Shown piece by piece: positions 24,017 to 38,400 of a DNA stretch of 64,000 bases. Every line of letters starts with the position of its first letter. Position 1 is the stretch's first letter. The DNA is from Paramecium octaurelia (Eukaryota; Ciliophora; Oligohymenophorea; Peniculida; Parameciidae): assembly GCA_905182995.1 (NCBI GenBank), contig CAJJDP010000112.1, positions 170,744 to 234,743 on the forward strand, read 5' to 3'. The position numbers and the translations under genes are program-made. The notes beneath the pieces are model-generated. The model saw only the letters and a list, made by a program, of their open reading frames with translations. It searched no databases and was not told the origin of the DNA.

Positions 24017-26486
24017 ATGGAAAAAATTAGCGTATGCTTAAGAATACGACCACTCAATCAAAAAGAAATTAATGACAACGAAATAATAGCTTGGGATGCC
24101 AATGACTCAAAAATTTAACTCAATAAAATTTGCTTAAAGGAATTGATTGCTTAAAAAAAAGTAGTCAATAGTTTGATATACGAATTCAATCATTGCTATG
24201 GACAACAAGCAGACAACTATTATTTGTTTTCAACTTCTGTCAAACAAGTAATTATGCAATCTTTAGATGGCATTAATGGGACTGTCATTATGTATGGATA
24301 GACAGGGTCAGGCAAAACTTTTACGATGTTAGGAAAGAGGAATTAGGAGATGCTCCAAAACAACAATAGCAACATCTAATAATTAATCAAAGATAGTTTT
24401 GCTAATAATCAATACAACGATGTGGGAATTTTGATCTACTCAATGATGGAGCTTTTTAAACAGATTAATATTGTATATGCTACTTCTATATCACTAGGAT
24501 GAAAAGAGATAGTTTGAAATTAAATGTAGTTATTATGAAATCTACAATGAGTTTATTTATGATCTGTTACGTGAAGAAAATGAGTTATCCGAACCCCTCA
24601 TTTTTGGAACTGATTATCGTAAGGTATATTATCCCCTTATTTAAATAAGGAATTTGTCATCAAAAACATCAAAGAATTCAATGTTACGTCCATTGAAGAT
24701 GTGATTGCGTGCATTTCTAAGGGAGAAAAAAATAGACATTATGCAGAAACCATATTGAATCATCAAAGCAGCAGAAGCCACACAATCTTCAAAGTGCTCA
24801 TTAGTGCTTACTCCAATGAGTCTGAAGAGGAGGAAAACTTTACTTTTTCAACTGAAGCATGCATCAACTTTATTGATTTAGCAGGAAGTGAAAAAATAAC
24901 ATCGAGTCCAATTTCAGATGATATTACTAGAAATTCCAATAGGAAAGATCGAAATAAAGAGAGCTCTGCAATCAATAAGAGTTTATTCTTTTTAACAAGA
25001 GTTATTGCATTAAAAACATAAAAAGTTCCACCTCAACACATCCCCTATCGTAATTCAACGTTAACTAAATTATTAAAGTATCTAATCTATTGTATGTTCT
25101 TTAGATCTTCACTCACAGGAAACTTCAAAACCTTGATTCTATTGAGTATTAACCCTGGATTGAGTTAGTATGACTAAACACAATCTACTCTTAGATTTGG
25201 CACAAGTGCAAAGTTAGTTGAATCTAAAATTGAGTAGAATGTCAATTTCGATGCTTCCTACTCTAATAATTAATAAAAGTTAAATTAGTTAATCCAAAAA
25301 AACAAACAAAATGAAAAGATCATTTAAGATTAATAAAAGATTATTGACTCATTAAAATAGTAATTGTAAGCATCATAAAATGGTTCAGAAATCTTAACAA
25401 ATTTTAAATAATCAGAAGTTTAATTAGTTTCAAAGCCATCAGTAAGCCAATTCAATGAAACTGATGTATCTCTTTTGGAGAAAACCCAAGAATTAAATTC
25501 ATAATTGCAACAAGAAATGGAAAAGAATGCGCTTTTAGAAAAGAATTGTACAGAACTTCATAAAAGATTACAGAAATCTAATGAATAGATTCTTACATAT
25601 TTCAATTCCCATAAAGAAATGGAATAATAAATCAAGGAATTAAAACTGTAAAATGAGAAATTTGAAAAACTTTCTTAAAATGCCCTAAATAGACTTTCGT
25701 GCTATGAAGGATAACCAAATTTCAAAAAATTTAGTTTAGAAGATCTTTAAAATTTAGAACATTAAATATAATAATGTTTATAAGAAATTAAGGTAATTAA
25801 ATTTCTTAAAACCTAGATAGAAAAATAAAGAAGGAACTCATTTTAATAGTTGAATATAGATGCAATGCCATTATTTACTTAACCGACAGAGACTTTGAGA
25901 TCGGATAGAAGTAGTGCTAGTTAAGATTTTCGTAGAATAGAGGAGTAATTAATATAATAAAAGTAGAGAAGACTCATTGCCTAAAAGCTATAAGAAAACT
26001 CCAAAAAAGGATGTAAAGCAATTGCAACCAAAAAAGCAGTAATAAAGCTATTTCAAGGCCACTTCTAATAGATTATCGACGCTTTCTAATAATGAAAACA
26101 AATCTCCTTTACTAAAAAAGCCAAATTTGAGAGATGCAAAAAATTTCGCTAAAAAAATTTAAGATTAGAAAAGTATTTAAGAAATAATAGCTAATTTAGA
26201 TTAGAAACCGACTTAGGTTTAAGAGGAGTACAGAAGTAAATCTAATGAAAATCATTCCTAGTAGGGGACTTAGTAGCCGGAGCAAAGCAAATTGAAAAAT
26301 GATATATAATCATTGGCTGATAGATTATATTCTTTGTCAGAGAAGTTCTAGTTAAATAGGGAATCTAGAGTGAGTCAGAGTAGAAAAAGCACGAACATAA
26401 ATAGAACCGATATAATTTATGAGACCGAATCAGAGTGCTAGGAGACAGTAGGACAACAATACATAAAAGCAATCGTTCAGCTATGA
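24017..26486 (+). CDS. kinesin motor protein, possibly kinesin-7/CENP-E-like
   Basis: Microtubule motor. N-terminal motor domain starts MEKISVCLRIRPLNQKE with P-loop YGQTGSGKTFTML, switch I NHQSSRSHTIF, switch II FIDLAGSEK and the SAINKSLFFLTRVI helix, ending near LRFGTSAKLVESK. A neck and interrupted coiled coil follow (QQLQQEMEKNALLEKN, IEEQLIQ), then a Ser/Lys-rich tail. Introns are inferred near 24474 (25 nt), 24624, 25082, 25794 (24 nt) and 25948 (22 nt). An N-terminal motor without a leader and with a short neck fits kinesin-7; the family assignment is tentative. Stop TGA is at 26484-26486. Confidence 0.88.
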
Positions 26487-26661
26487 AATGATATATTATA
26501 ATGATTTCAAATGAAAATTCACTTTTCTATTCTAGTTCGAGGACGAAGATAGGAGGGGCGATATTCTAGGTTTAAAGTGGAAGTGGGGGGTGAGTTGATG
26601 AGTGTGAATTTATTGTTTTCAAACTTAACTTTGAATATGATTAATTTATTATTTATAGGAA

Positions 26662-29600
26662 ATGCAGAAGATAAATGATAGAAAGCAGAATGAAGTTGCT
26701 AGAAGTTCTAAGAAACGTTTCTCAATTTCAAGGGAAATTGCAAATAGAAAAATGAGCAACTCTAATTTATTCTCGTCGGAGGAAAGTAAAATAAGAATGA
26801 TAGGAAGCAGACATTCAGTTTCATCTATCAAAAGCAAATAGAAATTGAACATTTCAATGAACAAAGACTTATCTTCAGGATCATCATCTTTTTCTAGTGA
26901 TTCAGAATCGAACAAGGAGAAGATGGACTAATCAATAATTTTAAAGGACAATATTGGTATAATATAATAAGGCCAATCATCCTTTTATTAAGTGTAGGAT
27001 AAATTAATATTGCCTAATATGTCATTTGAATAAGATTTCATAAATCCGTTGGATATCTCTGATGGAATTGAAAAGTCTATTTTAAAAGTTTAGTTTATTG
27101 ATTTTGAACATCGATGGGGAATGAAATAAGATATCAATATTCAAAAACAATGTGGAGGAGATCAAATGCTCCAATCCTAAGTAAGCGACGGGATGTCATC
27201 GCAACGATCCTTAAAGATGTCTCATCGTAGCAAAAAAGGAGCCTTTTAATCTAAGTTGCAAGCAGTTCAAAATAGAGTCAAATAACAATTAAGTGACAGT
27301 GACGAAGATGACTACGTTGATAATGAAGAGGTAGAGGATAAGTTAAAAGGGAAATTTAAAAAACTGTATGAAAGAAACCCATTTGAGGATCCTTACTATG
27401 TTAAGTTGAAGGATCTGCATGGATTTGAAAGATTGCAATATGAAATAAATGTAAAATTAACATTTCCATTGTTAGGCTTATAATGATGATAAAAAATTTC
27501 TGAATTTAAGAAAATCTATAGTCTATTACTCATTATTTATTCCAATCTTATGTAAAAGGATAATAAGGAGTGTTCCATTCAAAATCATCATGTCCTTTCT
27601 AATTCTTTTTAATGTCACACTATACATATACTCTTAAACCAATTAAGACCCTCTGTCAACCAAAGATATGGAAAAAGCAATTATGATTTGTTTCTTGATA
27701 GAGTTGGGGATCAGAATAGTAGCTTCAGGTGTATTAATTCCAAAAGGAGCATTCTTCAAGAATTTTTAAGACATATTTGATTGCATTTTGGTTGTAGTTT
27801 ATGTTTTAAACATTAATTATCCTGATGTATTCATAGTAGATGTATCACCTTTGCGTGTGATAACTTTGTTACTGTATTTAGGAGACATCTTTTCAGGGTT
27901 GGGAGTGATGTTGAAGGCATTGAAATAGTCTTTTAGATTTCTCTTAGAGGCTTTAATGATAGTAGGATTGTTTTCTTTATTTTTTGCAATCACGGGAGTT
28001 TTTTTGTTTCAAGGATTATTTAATTATAGATGTCAATATGATAATGGAGATGAAACTGACGGATGGGTTCAGTGCAATTAAAATTCATGTTATGAGGAAG
28101 GAATGTCTTGTAAATATTCATCATTCACACCAAAACTTCCGACTTCCTTCAACAATGTCGTTTATTCATATGGGCAAGTTTTGAGAACTATTACTATGGA
28201 TGACTGGAGTTGGGTCATGTTCTTTACGATGAGAATCTATCATCCATGGACTTGGTTGTATTATTTATTCATTATTTTTGTTTGTGGTTTCTTTGGATTC
28301 AATCTAGTTATTGCAGTCATCAAAATCCATTATGCTGAAGCTGCAGAGGAGAATGCAAAGGAGGAAGAAATGAAGTAAATACAGTAGAAGATTAAGGAGA
28401 ACAGGGAATTGCCAGAAAGAGATATTATTAATGTTTTTGATGTGGCTTTTTTGAGATATATTGAATTTTTTCCTGTTATTCAAAGATATCGTTTGGCTTT
28501 AAAATCCCCTTATCGAGGCTTTAAATTAGAAGAAAATGTCAATGAAAAAGGCAATTCAAATAAGTAAAAGGGACCAAGAATACTGTCTGCTAAACAAAAA
28601 AAGAATGAAGATTAAAATCCAAAAGTAATAAAATATTATAACATTGTTTTAGTAAGGTTATTTTAAAAGGTTATTTTATAAAATTTAGAATTTAACAGTA
28701 AAAAACATTCTATTGCCAAAATTCTACTTACTAAATGAGAAACAAAAGACTATTCGTGTTAAAAGATATACTGAAGACGAGATTGAGTTGTAAATATTAG
28801 AAAGATTAAAGTCTTTATAATTCTCCTAATTGTAATCCTGCGTCAATTAACAAATTCATTAGAAATTTGAAAGTGAAGGAGATGTTTTGCCAACTTTAAA
28901 GTAAATGAGATTCCTCTATAAATAGTTTGCCTGATTGCGAGAAAAAAGAATTAGAAAAAGAAATTATCAACATGAGGAACATCAAAATACCTGTCGTTTA
29001 TCCTGATATAAAATAAAAAAAGATTCAATAAATTGTATATGATAAGAAGAAACTAAGTCAATTTCCAATACGACGGGTAAAAAGAATCAAATTGAATGAG
29101 ACTGAGGATGAATAAGTAGAAACCAACAACTCTTTGGATCAAAATCTTTTTTTTTAAAAACAAAGTATGGCACATTCTCATAAACTCAAATTTTCATAAA
29201 ATGAAGGCAAGGTTCCATTTGCCATAAAAAAATAAGACTAAAATTGGGTCCATATCCAAGGATATTATTTAAATTACTCAGGAGTTGCATTAAAAATTAA
29301 TGCTAAAATTCAGAAAAACAAAAACTCCTAGCCTTCCAATGAATTCTAGTATAGATTACTGAGAAGGAAGGATATTCAATAGAATTAGATTTCAAAAAAA
29401 ACTTGGTCTGGAAATGATGTTCTCAAATTAAATGAGTCTAGATTGTTCAATTTCAGAGAGGTGTTAAAGAGGCTTAATTTTATCGACATCTAAATTTGGA
29501 TGCTTGGGTTTTAAGGTAAAATTGAAACTCTGCGAAAGTACTCTTATATTTTAATTACATCTTAACTAAGCTAATTATTTTTTGATAGCGTAATCTTAAT

Positions 29601-32600
29601 CAATTTTACATTTCTATCATTGTAAGGAATAGCTGATTCAGTAACAATATCTAATGAGGAGGATGTTTCGACAATATTTCTATGCATAGAATTAGTAATT
29701 AGATTTTTTGCTTTTTCATTCAAAGATATCTCTTAAAGTCCCGATTATGTTCTATAGTCCTGCATTGTGATTTTGAACTTCATTGAACTTACAATGAGTT
29801 CTGTCATGACAAACTTAAATGAACAGAATCTTAGGTTGATAAGGGGGACCAAGTGTCTTCTGTTTTATCGAGTGTTGAAATATAATAAAATGGCAGTGGC
29901 GATTGGACATATAGCTTAGAGAACCTTCAGATAATATATATATTTGACCTTCTTATTTTTTTTGGTTATCTTTGTTTATGCTATGATTGGCATGGAGATG
30001 TACGCTGGATATTTCGATTAAACTGATGCACTAGGATAATTACATTCATATGATAATATTCTAAAGGCGTTTATGACGATATTCAACATCTTAACTAATG
30101 ATGATTGGTATGGAGTATATGTTATGGGAGGAAATATCAACTATATATTTGCCGTAATTTATTCGTATTCAATGGTTATATTACTGAATTATATAACCTA
30201 TGGTTTGGTGTTGGCTATATTGTTGGATGGTTTTGGAGCTATAGACAAGGAAATGCAGGAGTTGGAAGAAGAAAAAGAGTAAGAGGAGGAAAAGAATAAT
30301 AATGAGAAACAGGAGGAATAAAACTCACAGATCACAGAACAATAGGAAATAAACGAATTCTAATTGAATTTAAATCCTTTGATATCATAGATTAATTTAA
30401 GTGAGACCTAATAGAAAAAGTCTAAGTAGAATTTAGTATAAAACTTAATGAAATCAATCAGACAAGTTCATAAGGAGATTTTAAACAAATATCCCACTTC
30501 ATATGATGGAATCTAATGCAAATAATCGTTTTATTTATTTGAAAAAGAAAATCTTTTCAGAAAAATATGTTGCAGAATAGTCACTTCAAAACTCTTCAAT
30601 TAATTTATGGATGTTGTTTTATATTTTTCAATTGTTGTCTTTGCTTTGAAGACATACAATGACTATGAGAGCGATTCTTCATTTTATCCTGAAGTCTTGC
30701 AATTCATAGCCAATGTTATATTTCTGTTGGAGATAATTTTCGGTAGTATTGCAAAGGGAATGTGGATGAATAAAGGAGCTCATATTACATACACATGGTA
30801 AATAGTTGATGTCATCTATATAATTTCATTCTTCTTCCATTTTTTATCAAATCAAAACCAAAGCATAATCGTGGATTTATTTCTATATTTAGGATACTTC
30901 AGAGTGATGAAATTGATGTACAGAATATCATGGTTAGACACACTTCGATTGGCATTAGGTAGATCCTTAGCAGACATTTGGAATGTACTGATTACTATGC
31001 TTTCGGTGTGGATTATATTTGGAGTCTATGGAATTATCTTATATGAGCAGCAGTTTGGATTTTGTGATGATAAAATGCAATTTGAAATTAACAAGCGGGA
31101 ATGTTTAGACTAGAACAGGACATGGATCAATTATAAACATAATTTCGACAATATCACAATAGCTATACCCACTCTCTTTGTAGTGTCTACTTTTGATGGT
31201 TGGGGTGAAATTATGTAAATATCAGAGAACAGTTAGAATCTAAATATAGGCCCTGAAGCATTTAATAGCTACATACATACTTACTTCTTTTTTATCTCAT
31301 TTTGTTTTATTGGGTCAATGTTTTTCTTGAGTTTATTTACAGGAGTCTTATTTTCAAACTTGAAAGCCAATTAGAGCAAAATAGAAATGTCGGATATCAC
31401 CAAAGCTCAACTTGAATTTATGGAGATCTCATAAATAATTATTAAAGACTTTCCATTGTATTCTTCACCTCCCACGTCTAGGATTAGAAGATTTGCATCT
31501 GATGTAACAAACAATAATGCTGTTCAAAAGATTATGTTTTGTTTATTACTGCTGGATTTACTAGTGCTATTGCTCTTCTTTTCAGAGATGGATGACAGCT
31601 TCTTCAGAATTTTGAATAATACTCACAATAGTTTAACCTATATCTACATCATTTGGAATATCTTACTGTTTTAAGCTTTGGGAATCAATAGATTTTTTGA
31701 TAATCATTGGAGAAGATTCTATTTCTTCTTGATTTTAATAGCCATTATTGATATTATAGCTGATTTTGAATCAGATTGGGCATTGGTCTATTTTAGATCA
31801 TCTCCAGCTGATTCAGGATATCAACTCCTTAGGTTATTCTTTGCCATTAGATGTTTAAGGATAATTTTGATTTTCTAAGGATTGATTAATTTGTAGAGAT
31901 TAATGAGAGTCATGGTTTTTGCTATGCCATTTTTGGGGAAGATCTTCTGTTTATTGATCATAACAATGTATATTTTTGCACTTTTTGGCTGTCAATTATA
32001 TGGAAGATTAGAAAAAGGTTAGGTGATGGATGATTAAATCAATTTCTAAAATGTTGCTTAGGCCATGCTCTCCCTTTTCAAATGCGCATCAGGAGATGAT
32101 TGGAGAACTATAATGACTGATACTATATTTTATAACCCTTATTGTGCGGAAGATGAAACCTATTGTGGAAGCATTTATAGTTAAATCTACTTCTTCCTGT
32201 TTATGTTGCTGTCCAATTATGTTCTATTAAATTTGTTTGTCTTAGGCTTGGTGGAATAGTTTGAGCAATTCTTTATGCTCTAAAATTCTATGATTCAAAC
32301 CTATGTTGAAAATGTGGATAAGATCAAAACCATTTGGTGTAAGTACTCTTCCGAAACTCAAGGGCAAGCAATGCATTACAAGTTTTTGTGTCGTTTCTTA
32401 TTGGACATAGGGAAACCTTTGGGTGGGGGAAGTGACGAGAATTTATGGGATGTCGGTAAATTAGCTTCATCATTTAAATTACAATGGTATTTGTTATCAA
32501 TAATAAAATAGTGATCATTTTGGATACATTCAATATAATCAATTAATATACGAACTATTTAGAGTTTGTTATCATGTTGAAGTGTTCAAGAATGGCAATC

Positions 32601-33322
32601 CTTCTTCAATCAAGAAAATCAAGTAATTCAACAAGGAAATGCAACTCCGACTGATATATTACAGAAGAAATAGGTTCCTACAGAGAAGCAACATCAGTCC
32701 CATCCTGCATCTGAAAGCCAACTTCAATATTTTACACGATTATCTGACTGTCCTCATCTTATACAAAGCATGGGAGGCTTACTCTAGAAAACTAATTAAG
32801 AAGCTCAACATCAAATAGAAACAATTCACTGAGGAAGATCTGGATGAGCAGGATTCTTCATTTGATAAAAAATCTATAAATAACCAATAGTAATTATTTC
32901 AGTCTATTCCTTTAGCATTGATTAGGATTGTAATTAATTTCTTGAAGATGACCTTACACAATAAGTTGTATCTAATGAAGAACCCCGACCAGAAAATATT
33001 CATCCAAACACCAATTGTTCAGAGGAAGACCATCCTAAAAAGGAAGACATTCCTGTTTACAGATGGCAGAGTGATTAGCAATCAGGAGGATTATTTGAAT
33101 CAGCCTTAATATCTCCAGATTAATCTTTCAAAATAAGAAAATTTTGATTATTTCATAATACTTTTGGTACTCTATAATTTATTAGTTGTTTTATATAAAA
33201 TAACAGAATTTTAAATATTAGTTTATAAATTGTTTCATAAATTAATTAAAGTTCAGCACTAATTAATCTTCCATGAATTTAGAATATTCATAAAAACTTT
33301 CACGAAAATCCAGCCAAGATGA
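26662..33322 (+). CDS. four-domain voltage-gated cation channel (Cav alpha1-like), D/D/D/D filter
   Basis: About 2,000 residues. A Ser-rich cytosolic N-terminus precedes four repeats of six membrane segments. The pore motifs, with the position corresponding to the Cav filter glutamate, are TMDDW (about 28195-28207), TNDDW (30094-30108), TFDGW (31188-31203) and SGDDW (32089-32103): aspartate four times. S4 segments carry spaced R/K, weakest in repeat I. The C-terminus has the Cav EF-hand-like block (IKTIWCKYSSETQGQA, then GKPLGGGSD) and the following helices, as in calcium-channel alpha subunits. Introns near 27453, 28625, 28893 and 32487. After about 33110 the frame stays open to TGA 33320-33322 but is AT-rich, so the exact end is doubtful. 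Probably a membrane or ciliary calcium channel. Confidence 0.9.
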
Positions 33323-35408
33323 TTGTATCAATATGGATACCGATTTATAAGATAAATGTTCGAGTTAAATGGAAATCGAATAATTCTCCAATAGAATTGA
33401 AACTCATAAATTTGTAGTTGGTATCTCTAAACCTGGTGAGATGAGAATAGGACTACAAACTATAAACAAAAATAAAATTACTGTCAAAGGAATACTAGGA
33501 ATACAAGAAAAATAATGAAAATATTTAAATTATATATTCTTGATATTTGTTAATTTTATAATTACACTATGACTTACTAGGATCAAATGCTCACAAAGTT
33601 CTAATTTATCTTCAAAATATAAAAAATGCCCAGTATATCTTCACTTTTTATCAGCAAATCAACTTCCACTAAGTCTAATAAAATAACTTATTATTTTTTT
33701 ATAATGAGAATTTTAATAATAAATTGCTATGATAACAAAGACCTTGAAAAATTCCAACATTTCCAATTTCATGTTATGAAAGTAAAATCTCCAATTAATG
33801 TAGTATTTAGCGGAGTAAAAGGAGTTAATAGATACAGAAAATGAATTTTATGTTCGTAATAGGGATACAATAGAGGACTTTCTATACGAAGTAGAAAGTT
33901 CTTATGTGAAAAAGGAAGCAGCTCTAAAATTCGATCAACTTGATGTCATATTCATTATTGGAGATTGTCATACTCGACCTTGGGCTGCTCACATGAGTAT
34001 AGATTTAAGAATCATAGTTAGCAAAAATATTGGTTTTGTTGAGAATGTGTTTAAGAGTATAGAAGCTACTCTTTGCTTCAGGATTTGCCATGTAGGCCTT
34101 GGTGTACTTATCAGCATCTAATATTGATAGAGTAATATCTTCATATCATGTATAAGCCTATCAACTTAATCAATCAGAATGGAGGCAAATTATCAGATCT
34201 GAGAGAATTAAAAATTCAGATTTAACAAAGCGATATGTTTTTGGAAAATACATCAGGGGATTTATATGTTTTTAATTATGAAACTTCTGAGTGGATTCCA
34301 AAATTGAATGTAGGCATTCACTTAAGGAGTGCAGCCCAAGAATTCTAATCAATAGGAAGGTATGTTGTTAAAGCTCCTATTTACAAACCAAAATAAAATG
34401 GCTCATTTCTAAGTAAAAACAAAAACACTGAAACCGTTGTCTCTATAAGAAATGTTTATTTATAACATTGGGTATTATTCATTAAATTAAAACAACAAAG
34501 GCATTTAAGGATATTGAATCAAGATTTTTAGCACCATTATTGAATAGATGGGATGTACACAATTTCTAATTCAATAATGCTGAAAAGAAATTTATCTGTC
34601 TAGCAGAAAGTGATGAAGGACCATCAATAATTGAGTACCCCAAGGCTTTGGCTTGCATGTTTGAAATTGATACCAAGTACCCTTTTACAAATACTCTGCT
34701 CAAAAACTTTGTATAATATGCTATGTACAACATCAAAGTCTCAAAGTAAGAAAACTCGATTTCATATATTTAAGTTCCTCTAAACCTTTCAATTCTATTG
34801 AGAATTATCACAAAGTTAATACAAAGTCGTCATCTATTTTAGATCTTCTGAAAAACACTAATAATTAGAACCAAAAGAAAACCACTCTCGAATTAATGCA
34901 AATCAGAGGCAAGAATGGGATAGCTTCGCATAGTCAATAAAAATTAACATAGGCTTAAGAAGAATAAAAATTATAATCCATGTAGCTTAGTCTCAAAAGG
35001 AGAAGCAGTATCGCCCATGTAGGATTTACACTAAATAAAAATGTACCAATAAGACCAGTGGAAGTTAATGCTGTTGGGAAAAGGAGAATAAAATACCAAC
35101 AAGGTTAATAACATTCGAGGAAGATAAGTGCTGACGAAGCATATTTAAAATCCTAAAGAGACAGTGAAGATGATGTTTTGAATGAAGCACAATCAGTTTA
35201 GAAAACATTGCCTCTCAAAACTGCCAGCCAATCAGAAATACGGAAAATGTTGCATCCAGAAATTTCTAAGTCTTGTTTGGAAGTTAGAGAAATTTGGATT
35301 CCAGGACATTTATCAGAGTAGGTGAAAACTCAAGGAGATAGAAGGATAAGTTAGATTGGAGGATCATTTCAATCGACTCAAACTTCTTAAAGGAGGAGAT
35401 GGATTTGA
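33273..35408 (+). CDS. unrecognised gene, exon structure partly unresolved
   Basis: Coding-like sequence throughout but in several frames. An ATG at 33273 opens a frame (KFVVGISKPGEMRIGLQTIN) that meets TGA at 33516. Later blocks are well formed: DLEKFQHFQFHVMK joined by a 22-nt intron to YLAEQKELIDTENEFYV and FDQLDVIFIIGDCHTRPWAA; then SGDLYVFNYETSEWIPKLN, which resembles a kelch blade; then RFLAPLLNRWDVHNF and FEIDTKYPFTNTLLKNF; and a basic Gln-rich tail ending at TGA 35406-35408. No family recognised. Its start overlaps the doubtful 3' end of the upstream channel. It lies between two ion-channel genes in the same orientation. Confidence 0.5.
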
Positions 35409-35496
35409 TGAAAAGTTTTGAGAATAATACTAAATTTATATTATTTATATGCTTTAGTCTTTTTTAAATTGCTTCAAAAAGTAACCGAAGTTTAGG

Positions 35497-38400
35497 ATGA
35501 ATCGCGATTATGAGAAGGACATCTTATCTTCAGTTTAGGACATTTTGCCATAGTCCTTTCAGAAACATTAGTTTAACAAGTAAAGTATGCATCAAATAGA
35601 AAGCCATAATAAGGAATTTTAGGCAACAAATGATTTAAATAGGTTGAATTAAGAGTAAGGGATTTTTTCACCAAATCCATCGTAAGCAAACATTCGTTTA
35701 CACTTTTTAGAAAATGTTGATGAACAGTTTTAAAAAAATGAGAATCCTTATTATTGCTAATTTTCTTTGGATTATTTTGGAATGAATAATAAATTTCGGC
35801 AATATTGCATTTTAATAAATGAATCTCGAGTTTATCAATATTCTGTGTACATATTCGTATTATTTCCAAACTATTTAGACAACATTTTGTATAGTGATTT
35901 TGATGATCAAACCTTACAATGATCAAAAGAGTGGATTTGGGTTCAGTTTAAATGACGATTAGATACTGGGGGTAATAGTCACAGCAGATGTGATATTTTC
36001 TGCTCATCACCTAATATCGATAGTTTCATATGGGTATTTAGAATAACTATGTAGGTTATGGAGTTGTAAATACGGATACTACAGAAACCCAATAGCATTC
36101 ATAAATGGAATAGCATTGTTCTTCGCGTTAATTTTGAGACAATCTTACTTTTATACGTTGAGAATCCTATTTTTGCTTGAGTTTTTTATGCACTACAAAA
36201 TTTTAAGAATAGTCCGAAAATTTTGTTTGACGGTAGAACATTCATTTATCTCTATTGTTTACATCACCATAATAATTTGTTTCTTCTTTTACGTGTTTGC
36301 TGTGGTAGGATTACAAATTTGGACTGGGATTATAGGAAATTAATGCATCAACAAAAATAATGAGGTTGATTTTTATCCGACGCGATTTTGTGGTTTGGGA
36401 AGATCTTGTTCAGATGGATATGAATGTTAGCAGGCTCAATTTGAGTAACCATTCATTTAGTATTCCCATAATTTCACTAAATTTGATTATATTCAAGAAT
36501 CAATGGCTAGTATGTTCATAGTCCATTACATTGAAGGATGGGTGGAAATTGAATAGAGTTTGGCTGACTCATTCAATAAATATGTGAGTACAGGGTATCT
36601 GTGGACTTATATTTTTATTTCTTCATTCTTTTTATAAAATTTGGTGGTTGCCATATTCCTGAAGTAATCTCAACAAGAAGTTCATTTGGATGAACCAGCT
36701 TAAACAGTGCTATTTTTAAATAGTCACACTAAAATATAATTAACGAATGAAAAAAGAAAGACTGTGTTTTAGAGTCCCAATTATCTCAGTAGAAGTAAAC
36801 AAAGAGTTATGACTATGCTTATGAATTCAACTAAACGAACTAGTGATTAAAAAAAGATTAGAGTCATAATCAAATCTATTTTGTCTTCAAAAATAACACA
36901 ATATTTTTACAGTCTGTTATTTCTGGCTAATCTTGTTGTTTTGTCTCTAAATGATGAATCAGCATATAAAAACAAATTGGAAGGAACATTAGCTAAAATA
37001 AATGTGGTGTTTTTGGTAATTTATTTAATAGAAGACATAGCAAGAATCTATATTTGGAAATAAAAGGAAAGCAAAATAATTGTGTTATTAGAGTTTATTT
37101 GTGATTTTGTTGGTTTGGTAGTCCAAGTCAATTAATTGGAACATCCCTTCATCTTAAATACAATCAAAGGAATACGATTACTCTGGGTCTTCAATTACTA
37201 AACTAGTTGGTCTAATTATCGAGTGTTATTGTCAGCCTTATGGAAGTCTTTCAACAACATCCCCATTATGATTTTGATACTCTTTATTTACGGTCTCGTG
37301 ATTGGCTTAATGGGTAGAAACTTTTTTGCTGGGAAATTAAGATTCAACGATTTAGGATTCTATGATTTGAATGGTTCCTATATTCCAAGGGCTAATTTCG
37401 ACAGCATGAGAGAGACAATTACTACATTGTTTATAATCATATCTTCGGATTAATGGTAAACTATATTTTATACGACATTGGAAACTGGATCTTGGATTCC
37501 GTATATCTTTTTCATTTGTGTCTAGTTTATTTGTAAATTTTTTATACTTCCCTCTTTTTTGACTTTGATGCTCGATAATTATGAAGATGCTAAAAACGAA
37601 GCTGATATTTCAAAAGCTAGGGCTACTAAAGTTATTTCGACGATGCAAAACAAATCTAGAATAGTACCAACAAAGGAGACCTCATTGTTACAAGTCAGCA
37701 ATTCGTAATCTGAAAAGAAGCGCTTCTTTGGAAGATTGTCTAAGGTCTCTGATGACAGTGAGAAAGAGGAGAGTCATTCTAAATAACACCCAGCCTTGAA
37801 AAGACAATAATCGAAATATTAGTAGGTGCAAATTTTCAAAAGCAGTGATGATTTCTAAATAATGTCTCTTTATTAATCAAATTGGAAAGAGTTCTTTGGT
37901 AATTCATCCCTTTTTATCCTGCACAATCGATCTAACTTAAGGAAGAGATTACACATTCTCATTCAATCTAAATATTATGATTGGGCAATGAGTTTCATCA
38001 TTTTGTCTAATTTAATACTCTTAGGGTATGATGCACCTCTCAGAAAGGAGAACTTAGTTATTGATGTATTCAACTATGCTTTTACTGGCATTTTCATTTT
38101 GGATGCATTAATCAAAATCTTAGCCCAAGGGTTCTATTGGAATAAGTCGGAACCTCAAAAATCCTACATCATGAACAATAACAATTAATTAGATTTCATT
38201 GTCCTCATTATTAGTTCTCTTGATGATCTCAATATTTACAAGAGCTAATACCTCAAAGCCTTCAGAGCTCTAAGAACACTAAGGATTATGATCACATTAC
38301 GGGTAATTAATTTCGATATATGTAGAGAGGATCGCAAAATGAGTAACTTAATCTAATATCCAGATCCTTACTATAAACTATCTCATTACTTTCATCAATG

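Noticed and set aside
35573..35926. 117-codon minus-strand frame
   Set aside because: Antisense to the start of the second channel, which reads through with correct S1 motifs.
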